Below, in pieces: positions 39,865-51,089 of a DNA stretch of 64,000 bases. Where the stretch lies: positions 124,001 through 188,000 of the forward strand of contig NZ_BCZS01000008.1 of the NCBI RefSeq assembly GCF_001598855.1, written 5' to 3'. The first letter of the stretch is position 1. The number at the start of each line of letters is the position of its first letter. The translations under genes and the position numbers were made by a program. The notes below the pieces were generated by a model, which made no database searches, was not told the DNA's origin, and saw only the letters and a list, made by a program, of their open reading frames with translations. The stretch is from Pluralibacter gergoviae ATCC 33028 = NBRC 105706 (GTDB taxonomy: Bacteria > Pseudomonadota > Gammaproteobacteria > Enterobacterales > Enterobacteriaceae).

Positions 39865-39972
39865 TTTTACACGCGAATGGCGTTAAAATGCGTTTTACAC
39901 GCGATCGGCGTTAAATTTGATTTTACACGCGAAGGGCGTTAAGTTGAGTTTTACACGCACTTGCCAGTAAAA
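39865..39972 (+). promoter_or_regulatory. Four tandem HipB-type operators, exact 28-bp period
   Basis: Four 24-bp imperfect palindromes start at 39865, 39893, 39921 and 39949, each separated by 4 bp. The first three read TTTTACACGCG-n3-GGCGTTAA and the fourth diverges in its right half but ends GTAAAA. Half-sites TTTTA-n2-CGC are inverted. They fill the whole gap between gsk and hipB. By analogy with E. coli hipBA they are autoregulatory operators; the sequence differs from the E. coli TATCC-n8-GGATA sites. Confidence 0.82.
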
Positions 39973-39980
39973 GGTCAGTC

Positions 39981-40229
39981 ATGAAAATTACCTCACCAGC
40001 GCAGCTGGCCATCTACCTCAAGGACCGCAGAAAGCAGCAGAAGCAGGCGCAGAGCACCGTCGCCGAACGGGTTGGCCTGCGTCAGGACACGGTGTCTAAA
40101 TTTGAGAACAGTCCCGATAAGAGCCAGATTGATACCCTGTTTAAAATCCTCTCCTCGCTAAATATGGAGCTGCACCTTGAACCCAGAGAGGCGAAAAAGG
40201 CGGAGCAGGGCTGGAAAGAGGAGTGGTAA
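39981..40229 (+). CDS. hipB: HipB-like antitoxin
   Basis: An 82-residue XRE-type helix-turn-helix protein (HTH about 12-65: AERVGLRQDTVSKFEN). It ends in KEEW, recalling the C-terminal Trp tail of E. coli HipB that governs Lon turnover and HipA contact. It neutralises HipA and represses the operon. The stop codon touches the hipA start (TAAATG), so translation is coupled. Confidence 0.92.
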   Translation: MKITSPAQLAIYLKDRRKQQKQAQSTVAERVGLRQDTVSKFENSPDKSQIDTLFKILSSLNMELHLEPREAKKAEQGWKEEW

Positions 40230-41540
40230 ATGAAAAGCCTGTCGGTGTACATGAATGGCTATTTAGTCGGCACGCTGGGCATGGAGCCTGGCGGGGCAAA
40301 TCTGTTTACCTATCACCAAAGCTGGCTGAATACGCCGCAGGCTCGCCCCGTATCGCTGTCCTTACCTTTACGCGAGCGGTCCTATGACGGGGAGGTCGTC
40401 TTTAATTTTTTTGACAATCTGCTTCCCGACAGTCGCGAAATCCGCGAGCGTATTGCCGCCCGCTATCACGCTGACTCTCTGCGTCCGTTCGATCTTTTGT
40501 ATGAGATCGGACGCGACTGCGTCGGCGCGGTGATCCTTCAGCCTCCTGATGAGGCTATCCAGGATATACAGCATATTTACAGTGAACGTCTGAATGAGGC
40601 TCAGCTGGACGCGATCCTAACAGGGTATCTGAGCACCACTCGCTTTCGTCAGCAGGAAATACCGGATTTTCGAATCTCCATCGCAGGGGCCCAGGAGAAA
40701 ACGGCACTCCTTCACTATCAGGGCGACTGGCAGGTTCCGAAGGGAATTACGCCAACGACCCATATTTTTAAACTGCCTGTTGGTGAAATTCAGGGGCACA
40801 GTTTTACGCTTGACCTGCGCGATAGCGTTGAGAATGAGTGGCTAAGTATGCTGCTCGCCCGGCTATATGGCTTCGAGGTCCCAGATTGCGAAATCGTGTT
40901 AACCCAAAATACCAAAGCGTTAGCCGTGCGCCGTTTTGATCGCCGTTTTGTAGACGGTGAACGCTGGATTGCCCGTCTGCCGCAGGAGGATATGTGTCAG
41001 GCGCTTGGTGTCTCTTCGTCAAAAAAATATGAGAGCGACGGCGGGCCGGGAATTGAGGCGATAATGCGATTTTTACTGGGCTCTGATGCTGCGGAGCAGG
41101 ATCGGGAAACGTTTATGCGCAGCCACATTCTTTTTTGGCTACTGGCGGCAAGCGACGGTCATGCGAAGAACTACTCTGTGGCTATTCTTCCGGGAGGCGG
41201 CTATCGGCTGACGCCTCTTTACGACATCATGTCCTGCTACCCATTAATTGGCGGCCGCGGTCTGGCAAAGCAGGATATTAAGATGGCGATGGCGCTCACG
41301 GCCACCGGACGCGGAAAGAAGTATGAATGGAGCACTATTTTTCCTCGCCACTTTATCGCTACAGCTAAAAAATGCGGCTTCAGTGAAGAGCGCATGGTGG
41401 AGCTGCTGCGGGAATTTGGTGAACAAACGCCGCGAGTTTTAGCCGAGGCCGCGCGTTTGCTTCCCAAGGATTTTCCGCAGCACATCAGTGAAGCAATCTT
41501 TCTCGGCGTCAGTAAAGCCGCCAAACGCCTGATGGTGTAA
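40230..41540 (+). CDS. hipA: HipA-like serine/threonine kinase toxin
   Basis: A 436-residue HipA (E. coli 440). Key residues fall at the same numbers as in E. coli HipA: autophosphorylated S150 in RISIAGAQEK, catalytic D309 and metal-binding N314 in DGHAKN, and D332 in YDIMS. All are intact, so the kinase should be active. E. coli HipA phosphorylates glutamyl-tRNA synthetase and induces persistence. The gene is absent at this place (between gsk and ybaL) in K-12, so the operon has been acquired or moved. Confidence 0.93.
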   Translation: MKSLSVYMNGYLVGTLGMEPGGANLFTYHQSWLNTPQARPVSLSLPLRERSYDGEVVFNFFDNLLPDSREIRERIAARYHADSLRPFDLLYEIGRDCVGAVILQPPDEAIQDIQHIYSERLNEAQLDAILTGYLSTTRFRQQEIPDFRISIAGAQEKTALLHYQGDWQVPKGITPTTHIFKLPVGEIQGHSFTLDLRDSVENEWLSMLLARLYGFEVPDCEIVLTQNTKALAVRRFDRRFVDGERWIARLPQEDMCQALGVSSSKKYESDGGPGIEAIMRFLLGSDAAEQDRETFMRSHILFWLLAASDGHAKNYSVAILPGGGYRLTPLYDIMSCYPLIGGRGLAKQDIKMAMALTATGRGKKYEWSTIFPRHFIATAKKCGFSEERMVELLREFGEQTPRVLAEAARLLPKDFPQHISEAIFLGVSKAAKRLMV

Positions 41541-41566
41541 AAAGGGCCACTCCGGCCCTTTATCCT
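41541..41566. terminator. Bidirectional terminator between hipA and ybaL
   Basis: AAAGGGCC / GGCCCTTT stem with loop ACTCC, starting right after the hipA stop. A and T runs flank it on both sides, so it can serve both convergent genes. Confidence 0.75.
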
Positions 41567-43240
41567 TTAAACTCCCGCCGGCTCTGACGCCGGCGTGGTC
41601 AGCAGCGCCAGCATGGTATTAGCAATCTCGCGCTCGCCCATTACCACCTCATTGGCGCCGCGCTCGGTGATGTAGTCCACCTCATCATCGTAGTGGGCGC
41701 GGGCAATAATCTCGATATGCGGATTCTTCTCGCGGGCGGCGGCGACAATCTCGCCGGCCTCATAGCCGTTGGGGATGGTCAGCAGCAGGAAGCGGGCGCA
41801 GTCGAGGTGCGCCAGGTTCATCACCTCTTCGCTGGCGGCGTTGCCCAGCACGGCGCGAACGCCGCGGTTGCGCAGTTCATCGACGCGGGTGCGCGATGTT
41901 TCAATGACCACCAGCGGAATATTCTGCGCGATAAGCTTCTCGCCGAGCAGGCTGCCGACCCGGCCGTAGCCGACCAGCAGGATATGGTCGCAGATATCCA
42001 CCGGGATCTGCTTCTCCTCCTCGATGGCCTCTTCCAGCGTCTGCTCGTCGAGGGTTTCCGTTTTTTCGAGGTACTTCTCCAGCAGCGCAAACAGCACCGG
42101 ATTGAGCATAATGGAGAGGATAGCGCCCGCCAGCACCAGATTCTGTCCGGCCTGCGGCAGCAGATCCAGCGCCATGCCGAGGCCCGCCAGAATAAAGGCA
42201 AATTCGCCGATCTGCGCCAGGCTTGCGGCGATGGTCAGCGCCGTGCGCTGGGAGTGGCCGAACAGGCGCACCAGCATAAACGCCGCCGCCGACTTGCCGA
42301 AAAGGATAATAGCCAGCACGCCGAGCACCGCAAACGGCTGCTCAATCAGAATCATCGGATCAAACAGCATACCGACGGAGACAAAGAACAGCACGGCGAA
42401 CGCGTCGCGCAGCGGCAGGGTGTCGCTGGCAGCCCTGTGGCTCAGCTCGGATTCATTCAGCACCATGCCCGCAAAGAAGGCGCCCAGCGCAAAGGAGACG
42501 TCGAACAGTTCGACGGCGCCGAAGGCGATGCCCAGCGCCAGGGCCAGTACCGACAGCGTAAACAGTTCTCGTGAACCGGTGGCCGCGCTGCGGGCAAGGA
42601 TCCACGGCACCAGGCGGCGTCCGACGACCATCATAATGGCGATAAAGGCGATAACTTTGCCGATGGTCAGCCCCATATCGAGGCTCAGGCTGGCCAGCCC
42701 GACGTCGCCCTTATCCAGCATCCCTGCCACCGCGGGCAGCAGCACCAGCGTCAGCACCATCACCAGGTCTTCGACAATCAGCCAGCCGATGGCGATTTGC
42801 CCGCGCTGGGTATCAATCAGCTGCCGCTCTTCCAGCGCGCGCAGCAGCACCACGGTGCTTGCCGTTGACAGGCACAGGCCAAAGACGATGCCGGTCATCA
42901 GCGACCAGCCGAGCATGGCAGACAGTCCCATGCCCAGCAGGGTGGCCACGGCTATCTGCGCAATCGCGCCGGGAATGGCGATTTTCTTTACCGCCATCAG
43001 ATCCTTGAGCGAGAAGTGCAGGCCAACGCCGAACATCAGCAAAATAACGCCCAGTTCCGCCAGCTCGGGGGCCAGCTGCGTATCGGCAACAAAGCCCGGC
43101 GTAAAGGGACCGGAGAGCACGCCCGCTAACAAATAACCCACCAGCGGAGAAATACGAAGTTTATTGGCGATCATGCCGAGAATAAAAGCGAGGACGAGCC
43201 CGCCGACGATGGTGGTGATGAGCGGTGTGGCGTGGTGCAT
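41567..43240 (-). CDS. ybaL: YbaL, CPA2-type cation:proton antiporter with NAD-binding domain
   Basis: A 557-residue Kef-like antiporter (E. coli YbaL 558). An N-terminal antiporter domain of about 12 helices (1-390) is joined to a TrkA-N/RCK domain, with the nucleotide-binding loop VGYGRVGS at 423-430. A potassium or sodium:proton exchange role is expected from the family; the exact ion is not known. It ends against hipA. Confidence 0.93.
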   Translation of the reverse strand: MHHATPLITTIVGGLVLAFILGMIANKLRISPLVGYLLAGVLSGPFTPGFVADTQLAPELAELGVILLMFGVGLHFSLKDLMAVKKIAIPGAIAQIAVATLLGMGLSAMLGWSLMTGIVFGLCLSTASTVVLLRALEERQLIDTQRGQIAIGWLIVEDLVMVLTLVLLPAVAGMLDKGDVGLASLSLDMGLTIGKVIAFIAIMMVVGRRLVPWILARSAATGSRELFTLSVLALALGIAFGAVELFDVSFALGAFFAGMVLNESELSHRAASDTLPLRDAFAVLFFVSVGMLFDPMILIEQPFAVLGVLAIILFGKSAAAFMLVRLFGHSQRTALTIAASLAQIGEFAFILAGLGMALDLLPQAGQNLVLAGAILSIMLNPVLFALLEKYLEKTETLDEQTLEEAIEEEKQIPVDICDHILLVGYGRVGSLLGEKLIAQNIPLVVIETSRTRVDELRNRGVRAVLGNAASEEVMNLAHLDCARFLLLTIPNGYEAGEIVAAAREKNPHIEIIARAHYDDEVDYITERGANEVVMGEREIANTMLALLTTPASEPAGV

Positions 43241-43438
43241 TGCGTCTCCTTTGCCGTGGCAGCGATCCGTTGCTGTCGGAAGTCAAAAATCCTGGTAATA
43301 GTTTATGACAATTTTATCGACTTTGTTTATTAAAATGTGTTGAAGGGTGAATAAAAATGAGATTTGAACCTGAATCGGGGCGTTATGGAGATAATGGCAG
43401 TTAAAGAGAGGGATTGTGAGGTAAAACAAGGAGGTTAC

Positions 43439-43466
43439 GGCTGCCAGGTTGCGACTCTGGCAGCCG
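43439..43466 (-). terminator. Hairpin downstream of fsr
   Basis: CGGCTGCCAG / CTGGCAGCCG, a 10-bp stem just after the fsr stop, without a strong T-tract on the minus strand. Confidence 0.5.
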
Positions 43467-43471
43467 TCAGA

Positions 43472-44692
43472 TTAGGCTTTATGGCGATTATCAGGCAGAA
43501 ATATCGTCAACATGCCCAGCAGCGGCAGGAAGGCGCAGATTTTATACACATACTCGATGCTGGTATGGTCGGCAACGACGCCAAGCACCGCGGCTCCCAG
43601 GCCGCCCATACCGAAAGCGAAGCCGAAGAAAAGCCCGGAAACCATGCCGATCCTTCCCGGTAAAAGCTCCTGAGCGTAGACCAGAATGGCCGAAAAGGCG
43701 GAAGCAAGGATAAAACCAATGATCACCGTCAGAATGCCCGTCCATTCGAGCGTTGCATAAGGCAAAATAAGCGTAAAGGGCGCAACGCCGAGGATGGAGC
43801 CCCAAATGACATATTTACGGCCGATTTTATCGCCGACGGGCCCGCCAATCACCGTACCGGCCGCGACGGCAAACAGGAAGGTAAACAGGTGGATCTGCGC
43901 ATTTTGCACCGATAACCCAAATTTATGCATCAGATAAAAGGTGTAGTAGCTGCTGATACTCGCCATATAGAAATATTTCGAGAAAATCAGCACCAGCAGC
44001 ACGCAGACCGCCAGTACCACCTTATTACGCGGCAGCGGGCTGACGACGGCGGCTTTAGGCTTCCCTTTATTCATTCTGTGCTGAGCGGCGTACCAGCGGC
44101 TGACCTGAGCCAGTACCACGATAGCCAGCAGCGCCGCGAGAACAAACCAGCCGACGTTGCCCCGGCCATAGGGCGCTATGATCAGCGCCGCCAGCAGCGG
44201 GCCCATAGAGCTGCCGAAGTTGCCGCCGACCTGGAACAGCGACTGGGCGAGGCCGTGGCGGCCGCCCGAGGCCATGCGCGCCACCCGCGATGACTCCGGG
44301 TGAAACACCGATGAACCCGTGCCGACCAGCGCCGCGGCCAGCACCACGGTGCCGAAACTGCCCGCCAGCGCCAGCAGCACCAGCCCGCTGAGGGTAAAGC
44401 ACATGCCAATCGGCAGCGACCACGGCATCGGATACTTATCGGTCCAGTAGCCGACTACCGGCTGTAGCAGAGAAGAGGTCAGCTGGAAGGTGAGGGTTAT
44501 CATACCGATCTGCACAAAGGTCAGCGAAAACTCGGACTGCAGCAGAGGATAGATCGCCAGAATCAGCGACTGGATCATGTCATTAAGCAGGTGAGAAAGG
44601 CTGATGGCGCCGAGGATGCGGAAAGAGGTTCCGGCCTTGCGCTGGGGCGCGGCGTTTCCCGGCGCGGCCGGGCTGGTTTCACTGATTGCCAT
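43472..44692 (-). CDS. fsr: Fsr, fosmidomycin efflux transporter
   Basis: A 406-residue major facilitator (E. coli 406) with twelve expected helices. The MFS loop GYWTDKYPMP lies after helix 2 and GDKIGRKYV in the second half. ATG 44692 gives MAISETSP and the E. coli length; GTG 44701 would add three residues. It exports fosmidomycin. It is divergent from ushA. Confidence 0.95.
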   Translation of the reverse strand: MAISETSPAAPGNAAPQRKAGTSFRILGAISLSHLLNDMIQSLILAIYPLLQSEFSLTFVQIGMITLTFQLTSSLLQPVVGYWTDKYPMPWSLPIGMCFTLSGLVLLALAGSFGTVVLAAALVGTGSSVFHPESSRVARMASGGRHGLAQSLFQVGGNFGSSMGPLLAALIIAPYGRGNVGWFVLAALLAIVVLAQVSRWYAAQHRMNKGKPKAAVVSPLPRNKVVLAVCVLLVLIFSKYFYMASISSYYTFYLMHKFGLSVQNAQIHLFTFLFAVAAGTVIGGPVGDKIGRKYVIWGSILGVAPFTLILPYATLEWTGILTVIIGFILASAFSAILVYAQELLPGRIGMVSGLFFGFAFGMGGLGAAVLGVVADHTSIEYVYKICAFLPLLGMLTIFLPDNRHKA

Positions 44693-44867
44693 AGGGTTCA
44701 CTCAAAAAGTCTGGTTGCGATGTTGGAGTAATTGGGGAGTCTAATAATTATCTGCCTAAGATAACCGTCTAACACGTCGGAAGAAAGTCTCAAATCTGAA
44801 AACATTTTTGTCTATGCTTGTTACTTATTGTAATTTCAGCGCTGTTGATGATGTCAGGGAGAGAAAA

Positions 44868-46520
44868 ATGAAGTTTATTAAACGCGGCATGGCGCTGACC
44901 ATGCTGGCGGCAGTGTCACTCACCAGCCTGCAGGCGCAGGCTTATGAGCGGGATAAAACCTATAAAATTACCATCCTGCACACGAACGATCACCACGGCC
45001 ATTTCTGGCGCAGCGAGTACGGCGAGTACGGCCTGGCGGCGCAGAAAACGCTGGTGGACGGCATTCGCCGCGAGGTGGCGGCCGACGGCGGCAGCGTGCT
45101 GCTGCTTTCCGGCGGCGATATCAATACCGGCGTGCCGGAGTCAGATCTGCAGGATGCCGAGCCGGATTTTCGCGGCATGAACCTGGTGGGCTACGATGCG
45201 ATGGCCGTCGGCAACCACGAATTCGACAATCCGCTCAGCGTTCTGCGCCAGCAGGAGAAGTGGGCAAAATTCCCGTTTCTCTCCGCCAATATCTATCAGA
45301 AGAGTACCGGCGAGCGCCTGTTTAAGCCCTGGGCGCTGTTTAATCGCGGCGGCCTGAAGATTGCGGTGATCGGCTTAACCACCGACGACACGGCGAAAAT
45401 CGGCAATCCGGAAAACTTCACCGATATCGAATTTCGCAAGCCGGCGGACGAGGCGAAGCTGGTGATTCAGGAACTGCAGCAGAACGAAAAGCCGGACGTC
45501 ATTCTCGCGGCGACCCACATGGGGCACTACGATAACGGTAACCACGGCTCCAACGCGCCAGGCGATGTGGAAATGGCCCGCAGCCTGCCCGCCGGTTCGC
45601 TGGCGATGATTGTGGGCGGTCACTCGCAGGACCCGGTTTGCATGGCCTCGGAAAACAAGAAGCAGGTCGACTACGTGCCCGGCACGCCCTGCGCGCCGGA
45701 CCGGCAGAACGGTATCTGGATCGTGCAGGCCCACGAGTGGGGCAAGTACGTGGGACGCGCCGACTTTGAGTTTCGCAACGGCGAGATGAAGCTGGTGCAC
45801 TATAAGCTGATCCCGGTCAACCTGAAGAAAAAAGTGACCTGGGACAACGGCAAAAGTGAGCGCATACTCTACGCCCCGCAAATCCCTGAAAATCCGCAGA
45901 TGCTCTCCCTGCTGACGCCGTTCCAGAATAAGGGGCGCGCCCAGCTTGGCGTGAAGATTGGCGAGGTGAACGGCCATCTGGAAGGGGATCGCAGTAAAGT
46001 GCGCTTTGTACAGACCAACATGGGCCATCTGCTGCTCAGCGCCCAGATGGCGCGCACCGGCGCGGACTTCGGCGTGATGAGCGGCGGCGGCATTCGCGAC
46101 TCGATTGAGGCCGGGACTATCACCTACAAAGACGTGCTGAAGGTGCAGCCGTTTGGCAACGTGGTGGTCTATGCCGACATGAGCGGGAAAGAGGCGGTGG
46201 AGTACCTGACCGCCGTGGCGAAGATGAAGCCCGATTCCGGGGCCTATCCGCAGTTCGCCAACGTCAGCTTCGTGGCGAAGGACGGCAAGCTCAGCGACCT
46301 GAAAATCAAGGGTGAACCGGTCGATATGAACAAAACCTACCGCCTGGCGACGCTTAACTTCAACGCCACCGGCGGCGACGGCTATCCGCACATCGACAAC
46401 CGGCCCGGCTACGTGAATACCGGCTTTATCGACGCCGAAGTGCTCAAGCAGTATATCCAGCAGAACTCGCCGCTGGACGTGAGTGCTTATGAACCGAAAG
46501 GCGAGGTCAGCTGGCAGTAG
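44868..46520 (+). CDS. ushA: UshA, periplasmic UDP-sugar hydrolase/5'-nucleotidase
   Basis: A 550-residue periplasmic enzyme of E. coli length. The signal peptide ends at QAQA-YE (residue 25). The N-terminal metallophosphatase domain carries D41 and H43 (HTNDHHGHF) and the GNHEFD motif; the C-terminal domain binds substrate. It degrades UDP-sugars and nucleotides so that nucleosides can be taken up. GGGAGAG before ATG 44868 decides the start. Confidence 0.97.
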   Translation: MKFIKRGMALTMLAAVSLTSLQAQAYERDKTYKITILHTNDHHGHFWRSEYGEYGLAAQKTLVDGIRREVAADGGSVLLLSGGDINTGVPESDLQDAEPDFRGMNLVGYDAMAVGNHEFDNPLSVLRQQEKWAKFPFLSANIYQKSTGERLFKPWALFNRGGLKIAVIGLTTDDTAKIGNPENFTDIEFRKPADEAKLVIQELQQNEKPDVILAATHMGHYDNGNHGSNAPGDVEMARSLPAGSLAMIVGGHSQDPVCMASENKKQVDYVPGTPCAPDRQNGIWIVQAHEWGKYVGRADFEFRNGEMKLVHYKLIPVNLKKKVTWDNGKSERILYAPQIPENPQMLSLLTPFQNKGRAQLGVKIGEVNGHLEGDRSKVRFVQTNMGHLLLSAQMARTGADFGVMSGGGIRDSIEAGTITYKDVLKVQPFGNVVVYADMSGKEAVEYLTAVAKMKPDSGAYPQFANVSFVAKDGKLSDLKIKGEPVDMNKTYRLATLNFNATGGDGYPHIDNRPGYVNTGFIDAEVLKQYIQQNSPLDVSAYEPKGEVSWQ

Positions 46521-46527
46521 GACGCAG

Positions 46528-46548
46528 CGCCTCTGCTCGTCAGAGGCG
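46528..46548. terminator. Hairpin between ushA and ybaK
   Basis: CGCCTCTG / CAGAGGCG stem with loop CTCGT in the 33-bp gap between two convergent genes. No T-tract. Confidence 0.45.
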
Positions 46549-46553
46549 GTGAA

Positions 46554-48022
<1,469 letters not shown>

Positions 48023-48079
48023 ACGCGCTCCCGAAACAAAAGGCCATGCTAGCGCGTTGGGGCCAGGGGCTCAACTGGA

Positions 48080-50581
48080 TTACGCCTTCGGCTTAAACCG
48101 CAGCAGGCGATTGGCGTTGCTGACCACGGTAATTGACGACAGCGCCATAGCGGCGCCCGCCACTACCGGATTGAGCAGCGTGCCGGTAAAGGGCCACAGG
48201 ATGCCTGCGGCGACCGGAATGCCGATCGAATTGTAGATAAAGGCGCCCAGCAGGTTCTGCTTCATGTTGCGCAGCGTCGCCCGCGAAATGGCCAGCGCGT
48301 CGGCAACGCCGGTGAGGCTGTGGCGCATCAGGGTGATGGCCGCCGTTTCGATAGCGACGTCGCTGCCGCCGCCCATGGCGATACCCACCTCGGCCTGCGC
48401 CAGCGCCGGGGCGTCGTTGATGCCGTCGCCGACCATCGCCACTTTACGGCCTTCCGCCTGCAGTTTTTGGATTGCCTCGGCCTTGCCGTCCGGCAGCACG
48501 CCGGCGATGACTTCGTCAATGCCCGCCTCTTTGGCGATGGCGTTAGCCGTCGTCGGGTTGTCGCCGGTAAGCATCACCAGGCGGTAGCCCTCGCCGCGCA
48601 GGCGCTTCAGAGCGGCCACGCTGTCGTCGCGCAGCGGATCGCGGATCGCAAACAGCGCGGAAACCTGACCGTCAACCGCCAGCAGCACCGGCGTGGCGCC
48701 TGCGGACGCCTGCGACTCCACTTCCTGCGCGGCGGCGCCGGTATTGACGCGCTGCTCGTTCAGCAGCGCCGTATTGCCCAGCAGCAGCGCGTGGCCCTCC
48801 GCTTCGCCGCTGACGCCCAGCCCGCGCAGGGTGCGGAAGCCGCCGATCTGCGGCAGGGAAGTCTCGCCCGCCTTATCGACGATCGCCCGGGCCAGCGGAT
48901 GGCTGGATCCCTGTTCAAGCGCGGCGGCCAGCCGCAGGGCCTGCGCTTCGTCAAGTTCGCCAAAGGTTTTAACTGCCACCACCTGCGGCTTGCCCTCCGT
49001 GAGCGTGCCGGTTTTATCGAACACCAGCGTATCGAGTTCGCTGGCCCGCTGCAGGGCGTCGGCGTCGCGCACCAGCACGCCGTACTCCGCCGCCCGGCCG
49101 ACGCCGGCGATGATCGACATCGGCGTCGCCAGCCCCAGGGCGCACGGACAGGCGATAATCAGCACCGTGGTGGCGATCACCAGGGTGTAGACAATCTGCG
49201 GCGCCGGGCCGAAGAAGAACCAGATCCCGGCGCTGATAACGGCGATAGCGACCACCACTGGCACAAAGACGGCGGAGATGCGGTCCGCCAGCTGGCCGAT
49301 TTCCGGTTTGCTGCTCTGGGCCTGGTGCACCATGCGAATAATGCGCGACAGCGTCGTGTGGCTGCCGACGGCGCTGGCGCGGAACAGTACGCTGCCGTCC
49401 TGCACCACGGTCCCGGCGTGGACGCCGTCGCCGCTGCCTTTCTGCTGCGGCACCGGCTCGCCGGTAAGCATCGCCTCGTCGAGCCAGGCTTCGCCTTCGG
49501 TGATCTCGCCGTCAACCGGCACCCGATCGCCGGTGGTCAGACGCAGGATAGCGCCGGGCTGCACCTCGGCCAGCGGCACCGACTTCTCGCCGCTCTCCGT
49601 CACCACGCGGGCGGTGGGCGGCGTCAGATCCAGCAGTTTTTCCAGCGCTTTCGAGGACCGCTGGCGGGCGCGGGCCTCCAGCATATGGCCGAGGTTAATC
49701 AGGCCGATAATCATCGCGCTGGCTTCGTAATAGAGGTGGCGCGCCTCCGGCGGGAACCACTGCGGCCAGAGGTTAACGCTCATTGAATAGAGCCAGGCCA
49801 CGCCGGTGCCCAGCGCCACCAGCGTATCCATGGTGGCGGTGCCGTTCTTCAGGCTTTTCCAGGCGCTGGTGTAGAAGTGGCCGCCGGCAAAGACCATCAC
49901 CGCGAGGGTGACGAGGCCGATAGCCAGCCACAGCGCGCGGTTGGCGTCGGTGACCATCATGTTGTCGCCGATCATGCCCCATACCATTACCGGCACGCCC
50001 ACCAGCAGGGCGACAATCGCCTGCCAGCGGAAGCGCTTCATGGTGGCAACGGCGGTCTCCTGCTGGCGCTCCCGGCGCTTCTGGTCATCGTCGATGGCCT
50101 CTGCGCTGTAGCCGGCTTTCTCCACCGCCTGCACTAAATCAGCGGCGGAGGCGCTGCCCATCACCAGGGCCGTGCGCTCCGCCAGGTTTACCCGTGCCTG
50201 GCTGACGCCGGGAACGGCAGCAAGCGCGTTTTGAACCCGGGACACGCAGCTGGCGCAGCTCATGCCGCCGATCAGCAGCTGCCTGCTGTCGTCGGCATCA
50301 TCCGCTGCCGGAAGCTCAGGAGTGACCGCTGTCAGTGCTTCCGACGGGATTGACGTCTCTGTCAGCGGCTCAGTTTTTGGGTGGCCGACCTCCGCGCCGT
50401 AGCCGGCCTCTTTGACCGTGGCGATCAGCTGATCGGCGCTGGCGCTGCCGGTGACTTTGGCTTCGGTAATGGTAACGTCCGCCTGTTCAACGTCCGGGCG
50501 CTGCTCCAGGCTCTCTTTAACGCGCTTTACGCAGTGGCCGCAGGAGAGGCCGTCCAGCGCAAGGGTAATGGTTTGAGACAT
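48080..50581 (-). CDS. copA: CopA, copper(I)-exporting P-type ATPase
   Basis: An 833-residue P1B-type ATPase (E. coli 834). Two N-terminal metal-binding domains have CxxC motifs at C14/C17 and C109/C112. The membrane CPC is at 478-480, the phosphorylation motif DKTGTLT near 522, and GDGIND in the P-domain. It pumps cytosolic Cu(I) to the periplasm. The promoter carries a CueR operator with a long 19-bp spacer. Confidence 0.97.
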   Translation of the reverse strand: MSQTITLALDGLSCGHCVKRVKESLEQRPDVEQADVTITEAKVTGSASADQLIATVKEAGYGAEVGHPKTEPLTETSIPSEALTAVTPELPAADDADDSRQLLIGGMSCASCVSRVQNALAAVPGVSQARVNLAERTALVMGSASAADLVQAVEKAGYSAEAIDDDQKRRERQQETAVATMKRFRWQAIVALLVGVPVMVWGMIGDNMMVTDANRALWLAIGLVTLAVMVFAGGHFYTSAWKSLKNGTATMDTLVALGTGVAWLYSMSVNLWPQWFPPEARHLYYEASAMIIGLINLGHMLEARARQRSSKALEKLLDLTPPTARVVTESGEKSVPLAEVQPGAILRLTTGDRVPVDGEITEGEAWLDEAMLTGEPVPQQKGSGDGVHAGTVVQDGSVLFRASAVGSHTTLSRIIRMVHQAQSSKPEIGQLADRISAVFVPVVVAIAVISAGIWFFFGPAPQIVYTLVIATTVLIIACPCALGLATPMSIIAGVGRAAEYGVLVRDADALQRASELDTLVFDKTGTLTEGKPQVVAVKTFGELDEAQALRLAAALEQGSSHPLARAIVDKAGETSLPQIGGFRTLRGLGVSGEAEGHALLLGNTALLNEQRVNTGAAAQEVESQASAGATPVLLAVDGQVSALFAIRDPLRDDSVAALKRLRGEGYRLVMLTGDNPTTANAIAKEAGIDEVIAGVLPDGKAEAIQKLQAEGRKVAMVGDGINDAPALAQAEVGIAMGGGSDVAIETAAITLMRHSLTGVADALAISRATLRNMKQNLLGAFIYNSIGIPVAAGILWPFTGTLLNPVVAGAAMALSSITVVSNANRLLRFKPKA

Positions 50582-50645
50582 AGTTCCTCCGTAAATAGTG
50601 ATCGCCGCCGTTGACCGGCGCGGCGCTTCTTCTTACAGTGACTAA

Positions 50646-50676
50646 GGTTAAACCTTCCATCAAGGGGAAGGTCAAG
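50646..50676 (-). promoter_or_regulatory. CueR-controlled promoter of copA
   Basis: A perfect dyad ACCTTCC-n7-GGAAGGT (50652-50672) lies between TTGACC (-35, complement of 50671-50676) and TAACCT (-10), which are 19 bp apart on the minus strand. The overlong spacer and central dyad are typical of MerR-family activation. Confidence 0.88.
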
Positions 50677-50684
50677 GGGGCAGC

Positions 50685-51089
50685 GTGAATATCAGCGACG
50701 TGGCAAAAAAAACCGGCCTGACCAGCAAGGCTATCCGCTTTTATGAAGAGAAGGGACTGGTAACGGCGCCGATGCGCAGCGATAACGGTTACCGCAATTA
50801 TACGCAAAAGCATCTTGATGAGCTGACGCTGCTGCGCCAGGCGCGGCTGGTGGGCTTTAATCTGGAAGAGTGCCGGGAGCTGGTGCACCTGTTCAACGAT
50901 CCCGCCCGCCACAGCGCCGACGTTAAGGCGCGCACGCTGAAGAAGGTGGCGGAGATCGAGAGCCACATTGAGCAGCTGCAGGCGATGCGCCAGCAGCTGC
51001 TCAGCCTGGCGGCATCCTGCCCGGGCGATGACGGCGCTCACTGTCCGATCATTGATAATCTTTCGGGCTGCTGTCGGCAAAAAGGTTAA
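50685..51089 (+). CDS. cueR: CueR, copper-responsive MerR-family activator
   Basis: A 134-residue MerR regulator. The N-terminal winged helix includes [12 protein letters not shown]112 and C120 (CPGDDGAHC) form the Cu(I)-binding loop, at the same numbers as in E. coli. The start is GTG 50685. It activates copA and cueO. The stop codon overlaps that of the convergent fimbrial regulator by 4 bp, marking the edge of the accessory fimbrial locus. Confidence 0.96.
   Translation: MNISDVAKKTGLTSKAIRFYEEKGLVTAPMRSDNGYRNYTQKHLDELTLLRQARLVGFNLEECRELVHLFNDPARHSADVKARTLKKVAEIESHIEQLQAMRQQLLSLAASCPGDDGAHCPIIDNLSGCCRQKG

Noticed and set aside
39865-39972. Short regular repeats that might be a small CRISPR array
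   Set aside because: The units are palindromic, the gaps are only 4 bp, no cas gene is near, and they sit right before hipB. Operators explain them better.
43364-43663. A 99-codon frame on the plus strand at the end of fsr
   Set aside because: Most of it is antisense to fsr and the product is not protein-like in composition. The hairpin there fits the fsr 3' end.
48320-49786. A 488-codon open frame opposite copA
   Set aside because: It mirrors the copA reading frame and has no ribosome site or recognisable domain.
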